Shown: positions 8,711 through 18,443, counted from the first letter of the stretch. The stretch is 64,000 nt of DNA from Sporolactobacillus kofuensis (GCF_042660205.1 NZ_JBHSTQ010000002.1:186001-250000), one strand, 5' to 3'. Made by a program: numbers and translations. Notes: generated from the letters alone by a model not told the origin.

Positions 8711-10180
8711 TTATTTGTTTATTCGCGCGACAATCGCTGTACGTGCCTCTTCACGGTCATCAAAGTGATGCTTCGTCGAACCGATAATCTGATAATCTTC
8801 ATGTCCCTTACCGGCAATCAGCACGATATCGCCACGCTCAGCGTGTTCCATTGCATAACGGATCGCTTCACGGCGGTCTGTAATTTTCACATAAGAGCGT
8901 CCTGTTACTCCGGCTTCCATTTCCGCGAGAATTTCTTCAGGGTCCTCCGTACGTGGATTATCAGAAGTCAAAATTGCCAAATCACTCTCATCAACCGCTA
9001 TCTTGGCCATAATCGGTCGCTTTCCTCGTTCACGATCGCCACCGCATCCGACAAGAGCAATAATGCGTTTCTTTGCAAATTCCTTTATCGTGCTCAATGC
9101 ATTCTCCAGGCTGTCCGGAGTGTGCGAATAGTCAACGATTACCGTAAAATCTTGACCGGCCACGACGGGTTCAAAACGTCCCGCAACACCATTGATTTGT
9201 TCAACCGTGTGAATCATATCTTCTACTTTGATTCCGCTAAGTGAACATGCAGCCAATGCTGCCAATACATTGTAGACACTGAATTTACCGATTAATTTCA
9301 TAGCGACCGGGTAGCTTTTGCCTTTGATTTCCAAACGGAATGTTGTTCCTGTTGGTGTAATTTTAATCGCTGTCGCACGATAATCTGCGAGGGAATTAAT
9401 TCCATAAGTGATCACATGTGCCGCAGTCATATGTTTATATACCTCAGATGCGGGATCATCATTATTCAAAACTGCCGCTTTAATTTGCCCGCTCCTATAA
9501 CTATTTCCAAGCTGCGAAAAAAGAAGGCTTTTCGCATACATATAGTCTTTCATCGTTCCATGTAAGTCAAGATGATCTTCTGTCAAATTGGTAAAAATAC
9601 CGACATTAATATCACAGCCATGAACCCTTCCGTCATACAGTGCATTCGATGAAGTTTCCATGACCACAGAAGTTGCACCTTGTGCTTTCATCTCAGCCAA
9701 ATTTTTATGGATGAGATGCACTTCAGGGGTTGTATTTTGTACGGGAATCCGTTCATCTTTATAACGCATACCCATAGTTCCGATTAATCCGGTATTAATG
9801 CCTGCGGCTTCCTGAATCGATTGTACGAGATAAGTGATGGTTGTTTTTCCGTTTGTACCGGTCACGCCTATCAAATGAAGCGCCTGGCTCGGATGACCGT
9901 AAAAGTGATCGGAGATCATCGCCAATGCGCGATGCGTATCACCAACATAGATGACAGGAATCGACACATCAACTTTATCCTGTGCGACTAAAGCAGCTGC
10001 ACCACAAGCCTCCGCTTGAGCAGCAAAGCGATGACCGTCCACATGATGCCCTTTAATACAGAAAAACAAAGATCCCGGCTTTACCTTCCGCGAATCAATA
10101 ATAATTTCGCTGATATCCGGATTTCCCTCTCCTACTTGTTGAAAATCAACGAGAGCCTCTAGGCAATCCGCAAGTTTCAT
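8711..10180 (-). CDS. murE: UDP-MurNAc-dipeptide--meso-DAP ligase MurE
   Basis: Adds the third stem-peptide residue. 489 residues, with ATP loop GTNGKTT at 108-114 and motif DNPRTE near residue 405. DNPR is the signature of the meso-diaminopimelate-specific enzymes (lysine enzymes carry a different motif), so the peptidoglycan of this organism should be DAP type. This fits the dapH-dapL genes at 53-54 kb. The gap to spoVD (10181-10437) contains a weak GGGGTC/GACCCC hairpin near 10391 but no U-run. Confidence 0.97.
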   Translation of the reverse strand: MKLADCLEALVDFQQVGEGNPDISEIIIDSRKVKPGSLFFCIKGHHVDGHRFAAQAEACGAAALVAQDKVDVSIPVIYVGDTHRALAMISDHFYGHPSQALHLIGVTGTNGKTTITYLVQSIQEAAGINTGLIGTMGMRYKDERIPVQNTTPEVHLIHKNLAEMKAQGATSVVMETSSNALYDGRVHGCDINVGIFTNLTEDHLDLHGTMKDYMYAKSLLFSQLGNSYRSGQIKAAVLNNDDPASEVYKHMTAAHVITYGINSLADYRATAIKITPTGTTFRLEIKGKSYPVAMKLIGKFSVYNVLAALAACSLSGIKVEDMIHTVEQINGVAGRFEPVVAGQDFTVIVDYSHTPDSLENALSTIKEFAKKRIIALVGCGGDRERGKRPIMAKIAVDESDLAILTSDNPRTEDPEEILAEMEAGVTGRSYVKITDRREAIRYAMEHAERGDIVLIAGKGHEDYQIIGSTKHHFDDREEARTAIVARINK

Positions 10181-10437
10181 TTCTTGACACGTCCTTCATC
10201 TTCGTAATAGTGAACCCCATGCATCGCCAATGATCATCGCAAGTTATCTATTTAATCGTCAAATAAATAATCTACGTACATTTTGCTCATTAGGTGACGC
10301 AGAGTTGACATTCTTGAACACAAGAGCAAAGAAAAAAGATACCAGATGGGAAAATACATCTGGAAAATTTTCTAATTCTTTATGTATACCCAGGGGTCTA
10401 CTTAGAGACACCTGACCCCTTGCGTCCATTGCTTATT

Positions 10438-12378
10438 TTAATCGTCTGCTTTCTTTTTGTCACCTAAGTATATCATTATTGTTGAACCTTGTTTGACCTT
10501 AATTCCCGGCTTTGGCGATTGCATCGTTACAATATCCCCTTTACCTTCAGACTTGAGTTTTAGGTCAAAGAGCGCATTTCTCAAATCATTCTTATCCATG
10601 CCTCTTAAATCCGGTATCTTTATCAATGGTTGATCAGGCCAACGGAGCTCTTTTTCCAATCCGCCGGTTTGTTTTTTAATCCCCATCGCACTAAGACTAT
10701 CCCCAATAATCCGTCCGGCGATCGGAGCGGATACGGTACCACCGAATTGTAAAACACCTTTTGGATTATCAACTGCAACGTAGACAACAATTTTCGGATT
10801 GTTTGCGGGAGCAAAACCCATAAACGATACAATATAATTATTGCTCATGTATCGACCCGTTTTGGGATCTACCTTTTGAGCCGTTCCAGTCTTGCCTCCG
10901 ATCCTATACCCTTGTACATAGGCATTTCGACCGGTTCCTTGTGCAACCACACTTTCAAGCGCACTTCGGACCTCTTTTGAAGTTTGTTCCGATATGACGC
11001 GTCTCTTCATGACCGGCTCAACACGATTTATCGTCTTTCCAGTATCTGTATCGATCCAAGCTTTTGCTAATTGAGGCTGGTAGAGATAGCCCCCATTAAC
11101 TGCTGCTGAAACAGCTGCAATCTGTTGAATTGGGGTAACTGAAACGCCTTGCCCGAACGCAGTTGTTGCAGCTTCAAGCGGACCAATCTTATCTGCGTTA
11201 AAAAGGATGCCCTTAGCCTCTCCTTGAAGATCAATTCCGGTCTTCTCGCCAAATCCAAATTTATGAATGTAAGAAAAAAGTTTATCTTTTCCTACCCTTT
11301 CACCAAGCGCGACAAAACCGGGATTACATGAATTCTGAACCACTTGAAGAAATGTTTCCTCCCCATGTCCTCCTCTTTTCCAGCAATGTAAATTCGCTCC
11401 GGATACTTCAACAGATCCTGAATCAAAGAAGTGATCCTTATTTAAGTTCACAGCCTTTTCCTGAAGTGCCGCTGCTAAGGTGATAACCTTAAATGTTGAA
11501 CCCGGCTCATAAGTTTTCCAAATCGGCAGATTATGATTATAGACATCTGGAGATACTTTTTTATAGTTTTCGGGATTAAAGTCCGGTTTCGAGGACATCC
11601 CTAGTATTGCCCCTGTATTGGGATCCATAGCAATCGCCATTGCGCTGTCCGGATGATACTGAGCAACCGTATTATTCAACTCACGTTCGATAATCGATTG
11701 AACGCGCGAGTCAATGGTAAGTTGTAGACTAGAACCACTAGTCGGAGGGATATACTGATCTTTTAGGCTTGACATTCGATTGCCATGAACATCAGAGAAA
11801 AAGGCGACATGACCATTCTTACCTTTTAGCCCATCATTATAATAGGATTCCAAACCGGTGAGTCCCTGATTGTCAATTCCAGCAAAACCTAAAACATGTG
11901 CTAAGTAGTTTCCTTTAGGGTAATCACGTTTGAAGTCTTCTGCAACAAAGACACCCGGTAGACCAAGTGCTTTAACTTGAGAGGCTTTTTCATTCGAAAT
12001 TTTTCTACCCTCAGGTGTAATACGAACGATTGATTCACTCTTTGTTACTTTTTCATAAGCTCTTTTTGGACTCATATTGAGCACCGATGCGAGTTTCTCC
12101 GCTGTTTCTTTTTTATCTTTTACCTGCCGAGGAACAACTAGAATTGAAGGACTGCTCACATTTGTGGCAAGAATCTTCCCACGGCTATCCAGGATTTTTC
12201 CACGTTCGGCCTCATAAGGTATTCTACGGCTCCACAAATCAAGTGCGATCTTGGTTAATTGATTATTCTCAAAGAGTTGCACATAAGCGAGTCTAACGAT
12301 AAAGACTGCGAAAACAAATAATCCTACAGATAAGAAGAACAGCAGCCGCCTCTTTACCGTAACTTTTGATACACGCAC
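10438..12378 (-). CDS. spoVD: Sporulation penicillin-binding protein SpoVD
   Basis: Class B transpeptidase for spore cortex peptidoglycan, partner of SpoVE. 646 residues, exactly the length I recall for B. subtilis SpoVD. One N-terminal membrane helix, PBP dimerisation domain, transpeptidase with STFK at 294-297, SCN in QNSCNPGF and KTGTAQ, then one C-terminal PASTA domain. The frame opens upstream at a TTG (12426), but the GTG at 12378 has the ribosome site GAGGGGG and gives MRVSKVTV, matching SpoVD. Lies after pbpB as in B. subtilis. Confidence 0.95.
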   Translation of the reverse strand: MRVSKVTVKRRLLFFLSVGLFVFAVFIVRLAYVQLFENNQLTKIALDLWSRRIPYEAERGKILDSRGKILATNVSSPSILVVPRQVKDKKETAEKLASVLNMSPKRAYEKVTKSESIVRITPEGRKISNEKASQVKALGLPGVFVAEDFKRDYPKGNYLAHVLGFAGIDNQGLTGLESYYNDGLKGKNGHVAFFSDVHGNRMSSLKDQYIPPTSGSSLQLTIDSRVQSIIERELNNTVAQYHPDSAMAIAMDPNTGAILGMSSKPDFNPENYKKVSPDVYNHNLPIWKTYEPGSTFKVITLAAALQEKAVNLNKDHFFDSGSVEVSGANLHCWKRGGHGEETFLQVVQNSCNPGFVALGERVGKDKLFSYIHKFGFGEKTGIDLQGEAKGILFNADKIGPLEAATTAFGQGVSVTPIQQIAAVSAAVNGGYLYQPQLAKAWIDTDTGKTINRVEPVMKRRVISEQTSKEVRSALESVVAQGTGRNAYVQGYRIGGKTGTAQKVDPKTGRYMSNNYIVSFMGFAPANNPKIVVYVAVDNPKGVLQFGGTVSAPIAGRIIGDSLSAMGIKKQTGGLEKELRWPDQPLIKIPDLRGMDKNDLRNALFDLKLKSEGKGDIVTMQSPKPGIKVKQGSTIMIYLGDKKKADD

Positions 12379-12474
12379 AATAAGCCCCCTCTCATCTTTC
12401 CTTGTCCTACCCATATGAACAGTCAAGGAAAAATAGAACGAGCTCTCGTGTAGTTCTCAATTAAGAATTGTACA

Positions 12475-14664
12475 TTATGGATTACTTGGTTGTTTTACAA
12501 CGGATGATCCATCTGTACTAGAATTAGTCTTCTCAGATTGCAATTGAACAGTGAGCACACTCCCCGATTTAATCGGGGTTCCGCGCGCTGGTTTTTGGGT
12601 AACGACAAATCCGTCTCCCTTAGTCACTAACTTCAAATCTTCCATATCTGCCAGTTTCATGAGATCTGCAAGAGACCATCCTGTAAGGTCGGGTATTTTT
12701 TTTGTCCCATCCCCGGATAAGATAACTTTACTACCCGAATACAAAATTTCCCCTGGATAAGGCATCTGTTTTCTGATCGTTCCCGAACCAAGAGTAATTG
12801 GAACAACACCTTGACTTGTTAGGGTCTGTGCCGCCTCCGCCATATCATCGCCAATATATGAGTTAAATTTGATAGATGGGAGCTGTTTCTTCTCGCCAGA
12901 TTCACTCGTTTTCTTATCGACTTGCAAATATTGCAAGGCACTCGTCATGACAGGGCGAACAATATCAACAACAGGTTCAGATCCTAGATCAGTAGGTTTC
13001 AAGTGCGGCTGTTTGACGGCAACATAAACAATTAGTTTCGGATCCTTCTCAGGTGCCATCCCGAGAAATGAGTACACATAATTGTTCTTTCCGAGCAGAT
13101 ATTGACCGTTCTGAGAGATTTGAGCTGTACCTGTTTTGCCGATTACATCATAACCCGGCAGGTCATAGTCAAGACCCGTTGCACCTGCTCCGTTAACTAC
13201 GTTTTTATTCGTTACGACTTTGCGCATAAGTGCTCGTGTCTGTTCTGCTGCAGCTGCAGAAACCGGATGACCCGCGACTTTGGGATGGTGTTGCATAATA
13301 ATCTTTTTTGTTTCAGGGTTAATGATTTTATCGACGACATAGGGCTGCATCATTTTGCCGTTATTTCCTATGGCTGTCGCTGCTTGGACAATCTGTATCG
13401 CTGTAAACGCTGAACCCTGTCCAAATGAAGCTTCAAGTTTATCAAGTTTCCATTGCCAGTTCACAAGACTTGAACGTTCCCCAGGAAGGTCTATCCCTGT
13501 CTTCTGCATAAAACCGAATTTCCGGTAATAATCGTATAATTTATTTACCCCTAAATATTTGTCTGTTAGAACAGACATACCAACATTTGACGAAAGTTCA
13601 AAGCCTTGATTGAAACTAATTGTCCCCCAACCTTGACGGTTCCAATCATGAATCGTTCCCCCGGCCGTTTTGTACTCACCGGAGGCATAGGTGTTGGATC
13701 CCTTATAAACGCCTGCATCCATTGCTGAGGCAACTGTAAAAGTCTTCATTACGGAACCCGGTTCGTATGGTTCAGATATTGCGGCATTACTAAAGTTCTT
13801 AATATCGCGTTTATTGGGGTTAAAACCGGGTAACGTTGACATCGCAAGAATTTTACCCGTCTTTGGGTCTGCTGCGATCCCGATCATACTCTCCGGTTTA
13901 TATTCATTATCTACTCTTGTCATCGCTTGTTCCAGTACCGTCTGGATGCGCGAATTCAGTGTCAAATAGACGTCTTTTCCAGGTGACGATTTTTTTATCT
14001 TCTCTCGTTCATCAGGAATAGGCACCCCAGACAGGCTACGGTAATAGCGGATCGAACCATCTTTCTCCGTAAGATAATTATCCAAAGATTGTTCAATACC
14101 AAAAACACCTTTTTGCTGATTATTCACCGGATTTATTTGAGTAAACCCTAAGGTATACGCAGCACTTGATTGATCTGGGTAATAACGTTTCGATTCGGTC
14201 AAATAGCCAATACCAGGCAATTTTAGACGATCAATTTCTTTTTTCTTGGCGGAGCTTAACATTTTGCCTTTGGTGCCAAATTCGACCTGATAGGCTTTTC
14301 GATTGAGAATCGATAAAACATCCGATACCTTCATCCCAAGAATCGGTGCCAATTCTTCAGCCGTTTTTTGCTTATCTTTCACATAGTTGTCGCTGCTCTT
14401 ATTTAGAATTGCATACAGTGTGTATGCGGGAACATCTTCTGCAAGGATTCGCCCATTATCCGAGTATATGGTGCCCCGTTTCTCGTCAACGATTTTATAT
14501 TGAGACCATTGGCTTTTTCCAATACGTATTAAATGATGTCCGTCAATTTCTTTACCCTGCGCAATATAGACGAAACGTCCGATAATGACAAAAAAAGCCA
14601 GCATAAAAATACCGCCGACTAGACCTGCCCAAAAACTTATTAATCTTCTTTTTCTTTGAAACAT
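12475..14664 (-). CDS. pbpB: Division penicillin-binding protein PbpB (PBP2B)
   Basis: Essential class B transpeptidase cross-linking septal peptidoglycan with FtsW. 729 residues: membrane helix at about 10-30, dimerisation domain, transpeptidase with SVMK at 304-307, SSN in FELSSNVGM, and KTGTAQ near residue 515, then two PASTA domains (SYIGDDMAEAAQTL and PDLTGWSLADLMKL regions). ATG start preceded by GGTGG. Lies 15 bp downstream of ftsL, the usual ftsL-pbpB pairing. Confidence 0.97.
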   Translation of the reverse strand: MFQRKRRLISFWAGLVGGIFMLAFFVIIGRFVYIAQGKEIDGHHLIRIGKSQWSQYKIVDEKRGTIYSDNGRILAEDVPAYTLYAILNKSSDNYVKDKQKTAEELAPILGMKVSDVLSILNRKAYQVEFGTKGKMLSSAKKKEIDRLKLPGIGYLTESKRYYPDQSSAAYTLGFTQINPVNNQQKGVFGIEQSLDNYLTEKDGSIRYYRSLSGVPIPDEREKIKKSSPGKDVYLTLNSRIQTVLEQAMTRVDNEYKPESMIGIAADPKTGKILAMSTLPGFNPNKRDIKNFSNAAISEPYEPGSVMKTFTVASAMDAGVYKGSNTYASGEYKTAGGTIHDWNRQGWGTISFNQGFELSSNVGMSVLTDKYLGVNKLYDYYRKFGFMQKTGIDLPGERSSLVNWQWKLDKLEASFGQGSAFTAIQIVQAATAIGNNGKMMQPYVVDKIINPETKKIIMQHHPKVAGHPVSAAAAEQTRALMRKVVTNKNVVNGAGATGLDYDLPGYDVIGKTGTAQISQNGQYLLGKNNYVYSFLGMAPEKDPKLIVYVAVKQPHLKPTDLGSEPVVDIVRPVMTSALQYLQVDKKTSESGEKKQLPSIKFNSYIGDDMAEAAQTLTSQGVVPITLGSGTIRKQMPYPGEILYSGSKVILSGDGTKKIPDLTGWSLADLMKLADMEDLKLVTKGDGFVVTQKPARGTPIKSGSVLTVQLQSEKTNSSTDGSSVVKQPSNP

Positions 14665-14678
14665 GGGGGAAAACCACC

Positions 14679-15035
14679 TTAAGGAAGTACCTTGATATTT
14701 TCAATATCCAGCTTCAGACCAAGTTCTTTCTCTGCAAATTGAACAATCCGTTCAGGAGAGCTTAGGCTGTCAGAATCAGCTTTTAATTGTTGCGTTATCT
14801 TCGATTGATCTTCAATCTTAGATTGCAGAGAAGCAATCTCTTGTGAAGCCATGTATAGTCTTGCTTGATTGGCAACGATACAAAAGGATAGAATAAATAA
14901 GACCGTAGCTGCCATTGCCCATAAACTTTTTTCACCTTTTGTAATGCGCCGGGTGATGACAATCTGTTCTTCCTGGCGTCTTGGTTCTACATACTCCTGT
15001 CTTTGCACCTTGATTGCTTGCTGACTCTGATTCAC
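14679..15035 (-). CDS. ftsL: Cell division protein FtsL
   Basis: Small bitopic divisome protein that pairs with DivIC and DivIB and helps activate FtsW-PBP2B. 118 residues: basic cytoplasmic tail, one membrane helix (about 40-57, LWAMAATVLFILSFCIVANQ), then an extracytoplasmic coiled coil (IASLQSKIEDQSKITQQLKADSDSL). The GTG start overlaps the rsmH stop (GTGA), implying coupling. Sequence conservation of FtsL is low, but topology and position are diagnostic. Confidence 0.93.
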   Translation of the reverse strand: MNQSQQAIKVQRQEYVEPRRQEEQIVITRRITKGEKSLWAMAATVLFILSFCIVANQARLYMASQEIASLQSKIEDQSKITQQLKADSDSLSSPERIVQFAEKELGLKLDIENIKVLP

Positions 15036-15991
15036 TGCTCCTCATCCTCCTTAATTTCCCTTACTTTCTCAGCAATTCTAAGTTTGGCCGATCGAGAACG
15101 GTTATTTGTCGCCAATTCTTCCGTTGACGGAACAATTGGTTTACGACTGATTTTTTTCAATACCGGTTGGTATGCTTCAGGAATAACCGGAAGGCCCGGT
15201 GGTAATTCAGGTGGCTCACTATATTTTTTAAAAAATTGTTTGCATAACTTGTCTTCAAGGGATTGAAATGTGATGACGGCAACGCGTCCACCAATAGTCA
15301 GCATTCGGAGTGATTGACTGAGCGCTTCATCGAAACTTCCCAGTTCGTCATTAACGGCAATACGCAATGCTTGAAAAACACGTTTTGCAGGATGTCCACC
15401 TGTTCTACGCGCAGGTGCTGGTATTGCGTCTTTTATTAGTTCTGAAAGTTCCTCGGTCGTCTCGATCATGTGATCTTCTCGAAGCAATTCAATTTTTCTT
15501 GCGATTGCTTTTGAGAACTTTTCCTCACCATACATGAAAAATATACGTGCGAGACGTTCAAAGGGCCACTGATTGACGATGGTAGCTGCTGTCAATTCTT
15601 GACGGCGATCCATACGCATATCAAGCGGGCCGTTATGCTGATAACTGAATCCTCGATCCGCGTGATCAAATTGTGGTGATGACACGCCAAGGTCGAAGAG
15701 AATACCGTCAACCTTATTCACGCCCCGTGTATGGAGTTCATGTTCCAAATGACGAAAATTTGACTTGATAAAGGTTATCTTGTCAGAGAAGTGATGTAAA
15801 CGATGTGATGCAGCCTCAAGTGCTTCATCATCTTGATCGAAAGCATACAAATGTCCATGATTAAGTTGTTCAGCAATCCGTTCACTATGCCCGCCGCCAC
15901 CAAGTGTACAGTCTACATAGATTCCGTCAGGGTTAAGATTAAGTCCCATAATTGCTTCATTCTTCAATACTGTAATATGCTCAAACATCAT
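15032..15991 (-). CDS. rsmH: 16S rRNA m4C1402 methyltransferase RsmH (MraW)
   Basis: S-adenosylmethionine-dependent N4-methylation of C1402 in 16S rRNA. 319 residues. Motif I region VDCTLGGGGHSERI at about 26-39, GILFDLGVSSPQFD, and the C-terminal VITFQSLEDKLCKQFFK are all typical of RsmH. ATG start. Second gene of the dcw operon, overlapping ftsL by 4 bp. Confidence 0.97.
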   Translation of the reverse strand: MMFEHITVLKNEAIMGLNLNPDGIYVDCTLGGGGHSERIAEQLNHGHLYAFDQDDEALEAASHRLHHFSDKITFIKSNFRHLEHELHTRGVNKVDGILFDLGVSSPQFDHADRGFSYQHNGPLDMRMDRRQELTAATIVNQWPFERLARIFFMYGEEKFSKAIARKIELLREDHMIETTEELSELIKDAIPAPARRTGGHPAKRVFQALRIAVNDELGSFDEALSQSLRMLTIGGRVAVITFQSLEDKLCKQFFKKYSEPPELPPGLPVIPEAYQPVLKKISRKPIVPSTEELATNNRSRSAKLRIAEKVREIKEDEEQ

Positions 15992-16032
15992 ACCGACTCC
16001 CGTCTCGAAGAACGATTTGCATCATCCGTTAA

Positions 16033-16464
16033 TTAGAGGTCAAGATCAAGCAAGCTCTCCGAGATGTCATTAAATGATTCTTCAGATTGTGCAAAATATT
16101 GACTCCAGGCCTCTTGATCCCATATTTCGAGGCGTGTGGAAACTCCGATAACCACACAATCTTTCAGCAGTTTCGCATACTCACGAAGGCCATTACTAAT
16201 CGACACACGTCCTTGCTTGTCCAACACACATTCACTGGCTCCAGAGAAGAAGAAACGAGTAAAAGCACGTGCGTCCTTTTTGGTAAAAGGAAGTGACTTA
16301 AGCTTTTCTTCTATTCTGTGCCATTCATCCATTGGATAAACAAAAAGGCATTGATCAAGACCACGGGTAACCACAAAGCTGTCACCGAGTTCGTCGCGAA
16401 ACTTCGATGGAATGATGAGACGGCCCTTTGTGTCTATGCTGTGATTAAATTCGCCCATAAACAT
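16033..16464 (-). CDS. mraZ: Transcriptional regulator MraZ
   Basis: AbrB-fold DNA-binding protein that controls the dcw operon and its own gene. 143 residues with two repeated halves, each carrying the DXXXR loop: DTKGR at 11-15 and DKQGR in the second half. ATG start with GAGGAGG upstream. It is the first gene of the cluster, and the tandem operator at 16492-16521 lies just upstream. Confidence 0.97.
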   Translation of the reverse strand: MFMGEFNHSIDTKGRLIIPSKFRDELGDSFVVTRGLDQCLFVYPMDEWHRIEEKLKSLPFTKKDARAFTRFFFSGASECVLDKQGRVSISNGLREYAKLLKDCVVIGVSTRLEIWDQEAWSQYFAQSEESFNDISESLLDLDL

Positions 16465-16491
16465 AAAGGTCGCCTCCTCTTTTGTTTTACT

Positions 16492-16521
16492 TTACCACAA
16501 TCCCCCACTTTCCACCACTTT
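16492..16521 (-). promoter_or_regulatory. MraZ operator, three 10-bp tandem repeats
   Basis: Read on the minus strand, three contiguous 10-mers: AAAGTGGTGG, AAAGTGGGGG and ATTGTGGTAA. They match the tandem AAAGTGG-N3 MraZ box described for Firmicutes and mollicutes, in helical phase, 28 bp before the mraZ start. The upstream part of the 16465-16807 gap holds no gene; a promoter must lie there but no candidate is clear. The remainder (16736-16796) is the gerR terminator pair. Confidence 0.75.
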
Positions 16522-16735
16522 ATTTTTAAGATTCGTCCAAACGTATGAACAATCCTTCAAAATCCAAAAAAGATATAGGCCATAGTGATTATTTTATCTA
16601 TAATTCCCAGTTAAACTTGTCTTTTGATTTTTACCCACACGTGCGTTACGTGGTCGATCCACAATTCACATCGCTCAAATAGCGCACCTCGTTAGCCGCT
16701 TCAGCAAGAATCTCCCATCATCTGCTCCAATTAAA

Positions 16736-16796
16736 AGAATAAAAAAAAGATCACCAATGTGATTCTAGCCATAAAAAAAAGTGCCCGCTCGGACAC
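16736..16796 (-). terminator. Tandem terminators after gerR
   Basis: First hairpin: GTGTCCG/CGGGCAC with one mismatch (16781-16796), followed by eight U. Second hairpin: ATCAC/GTGAT (16750-16763) followed by another long U-run. Both read on the minus strand directly after the gerR stop, insulating gerR from the dcw operon promoter. Confidence 0.75.
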
Positions 16797-16807
16797 GTCT
16801 ATCATCT

Positions 16808-17368
16808 TTACACATGAGGAATGTCTTTTCGTGCTTGGTCAACCACTTTAAGTACTTCTAAAAGAGACTCATAGTTGCTTTTAATTCCTATATATTCATT
16901 CTGCAATTTTTGATAAGCTTCATCCAAAAGCTTTTTCTCACTTTGTAAGCTTTTAACTTGTTCATCCGCTTGCTTCGTTCCGGAAGAAGCCGTCTCTTGC
17001 TTTAACCGATTTAAAAAAAGGATCATCTGATCAATCATAGATTCAGAAATGACCGGTTGAGCCTCGGAATTGGAAGTATAAAGTTTGGGGCTAAGTAATA
17101 ATTTAGGTTCGTCTAGCGTAATTCCCTTCTTTTTCCCCATCTTATTTTCTTTACGGATTGCCTTAGCTTCCATAAGCTCATTCTCAAACATTTTTCGCAC
17201 TGCTGAATTCCATCGAAACCCACATGCCGCCGGAGTTCGAGACAATAGACCACCTGCCTCTGTAAACCCAGCAAGTTGAGTACTTCCCCTGCGGATATGG
17301 CGAAGTATTGTATCTGCAAGAGTTAAGTCTTCCGCTTTCGTCCATGCATCTTGTCTTTTTGATGGCAT
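16808..17368 (-). CDS. gerR: RsfA-family sporulation regulator (GerR/YlbO-like)
   Basis: 186 residues. N-terminal Myb/SANT-like DNA-binding domain (about 1-65: RQDAWTKAEDLTLADTILRHI, RTPAACGFRWNSAVRK) and a C-terminal coiled coil (about 130-180: EQVKSLQSEKKLLDEAYQKLQ). This two-part design is the RsfA/GerR family. In B. subtilis gerR (ylbO) is next to rpmF and is a mother-cell regulator active in late sporulation; the same position here makes orthology likely. Followed by tandem terminators. Confidence 0.85.
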   Translation of the reverse strand: MPSKRQDAWTKAEDLTLADTILRHIRRGSTQLAGFTEAGGLLSRTPAACGFRWNSAVRKMFENELMEAKAIRKENKMGKKKGITLDEPKLLLSPKLYTSNSEAQPVISESMIDQMILFLNRLKQETASSGTKQADEQVKSLQSEKKLLDEAYQKLQNEYIGIKSNYESLLEVLKVVDQARKDIPHV

Positions 17369-17493
17369 TCTCTTCCCTCTTTTCTCTCAAATTTAATTTT
17401 GAACATTGCTCTTGTTTTATACCTTATGCTGCTAATAGGATCGGTAGAAGAGAATGTGCTTATTTCTTTGCCCAAAAAAGAGGGAAGAAAACC

Positions 17494-17690
17494 AGGCAAA
17501 AATCGCCTGGTCCTTACTTTGCATTGATTATGCTTCGATTGCTCGCTTGCTGCAGGCGATCCGTATGCCTTCTTGGTAACCCCAATCTGCGGGAACTCAC
17601 CTGGCCTGCTCTAAACAGTAACGTTCCGAAGGCGCCTCGCCTTTTCGCTACATCTTTACGCAAAAAGTTTTATACTTCCATAGCTAAAAA
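17494..17690. repeat. Interspersed hairpin repeat, copy A
   Basis: Fills most of the 17369-17729 intergenic gap. It opens with a hairpin ACCAGGC/GCCTGGT, then CCTTACTTTGCAT, the block TGCTCGCTTG (17540-17549) and TCTGCGGG (17586-17593), and ends with GCTACATCTTTACG. The opening block recurs at 30.35 and 36.0 kb, the TGCTCGCTTG block at 24.76 and 50.79 kb, and the TCTGCGGG block at 50.83 and 51.43 kb. No ORF in it resembles a protein. Confidence 0.6.
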
Positions 17691-17713
17691 AAGAGAAGCC
17701 ATTACGGCTTCTC
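17686..17713 (-). terminator. Terminator after rpmF
   Basis: Stem GAGAAGCC/GGCTTCTC with a 5-base loop, followed on the minus strand by seven U. Lies 17 bp past the rpmF stop. Confidence 0.85.
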
Positions 17714-17729
17714 AAAAACATTCGTTAAA

Positions 17730-17903
17730 TTATTTTTCAACAACTTCTTCACCTTTGTATGAGCCACATGATGGGCACACCCGGTGAGCTAATTTATATT
17801 CTCCACAGTTATCACATTTAACCATGCCTGGAACGGCCAGCTTAAAGTGTGTACGGCGTTTGTTTTTGCGAGTAGTTGATGTTCTTCTTTTTGGTACTGC
17901 CAC
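17730..17903 (-). CDS. rpmF: 50S ribosomal protein L32
   Basis: Small zinc-ribbon ribosomal protein of 57 residues. Starts VAVPKRRTSTTRKNKRR at a GTG with GAGGAGG upstream; the open frame extends further but has no ribosome site. Both zinc cysteine pairs are present (CDNC and CPSC), so this is the zinc-binding C+ form. Lies 24 bp after ylbN, the conserved ylbN-rpmF pair. Confidence 0.97.
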   Translation of the reverse strand: MAVPKRRTSTTRKNKRRTHFKLAVPGMVKCDNCGEYKLAHRVCPSCGSYKGEEVVEK

Positions 17904-17927
17904 GTTTGACACCTCCTCGGACAATCA

Positions 17928-18443
17928 TTAATTGTCAAAAAACTTCTTCAGTTTTTCTAACCTTGGATCAATCTGCTGCTTCGACGTTTCCTCATTAACA
18001 AGCGTCCAGCCCTTCCCAGATAGATCAGACTGAGCGCGAGCTTTTTCACTGACAACACGCATTGGTTTCTCAACCAATATAGCTTCAACGAGATAAGGGA
18101 TCAGATCGATTTGCTCACCTTCAACAGGATGAACGAATTCTCCCTCTGTCTCGTCTTCAGTTCCCGCCGACAGCAAAAATGTCTCTGCGGTATTGATCTG
18201 AAAGGGATAATCGACATCTTCCAAAGTTACAGCACAAGGTAAAATCAACTGACCTTGTAACTGTAAATGAAAAGTTAGCGACCGTTTTGAAAATTCTACG
18301 ACACCCTTAACGTCAACAGGTGTTATGCTTCGTATTTCAGGATCCGCTCGAAACAATTCCAGAGGTAATACAACTTCTTTGTGAAAACTCAGACCTTCAT
18401 TCCTGAATTGCATCAATTCAGGAATAGACCATGCTAAAGACAT
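17928..18443 (-). CDS. ylbN: YceD/DUF177 family protein YlbN
   Basis: 171 residues of the DUF177 family, nearly always located directly before rpmF; linked to 23S rRNA accumulation in other organisms. Visible: LPCAVTLEDVDYPFQI (the family C-T-x-E/D stretch), acidic middle, and a C-terminal RLEKLKKFFDN tail. ATG start with AGAGGTGG upstream. No enzyme motif seen. Divergent from tmcAL. Confidence 0.9.
   Translation of the reverse strand: MSLAWSIPELMQFRNEGLSFHKEVVLPLELFRADPEIRSITPVDVKGVVEFSKRSLTFHLQLQGQLILPCAVTLEDVDYPFQINTAETFLLSAGTEDETEGEFVHPVEGEQIDLIPYLVEAILVEKPMRVVSEKARAQSDLSGKGWTLVNEETSKQQIDPRLEKLKKFFDN

Noticed and set aside
10385..10437. GGGGTC/GACCCC hairpin after murE as a terminator
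   Set aside because: Large loop and no U-run on either strand; too weak to call.
17308..17787. 159-codon plus-strand ORF across gerR, repeat A and rpmF
   Set aside because: Shadow of two real minus-strand genes and a repeat; no ribosome site or family match.
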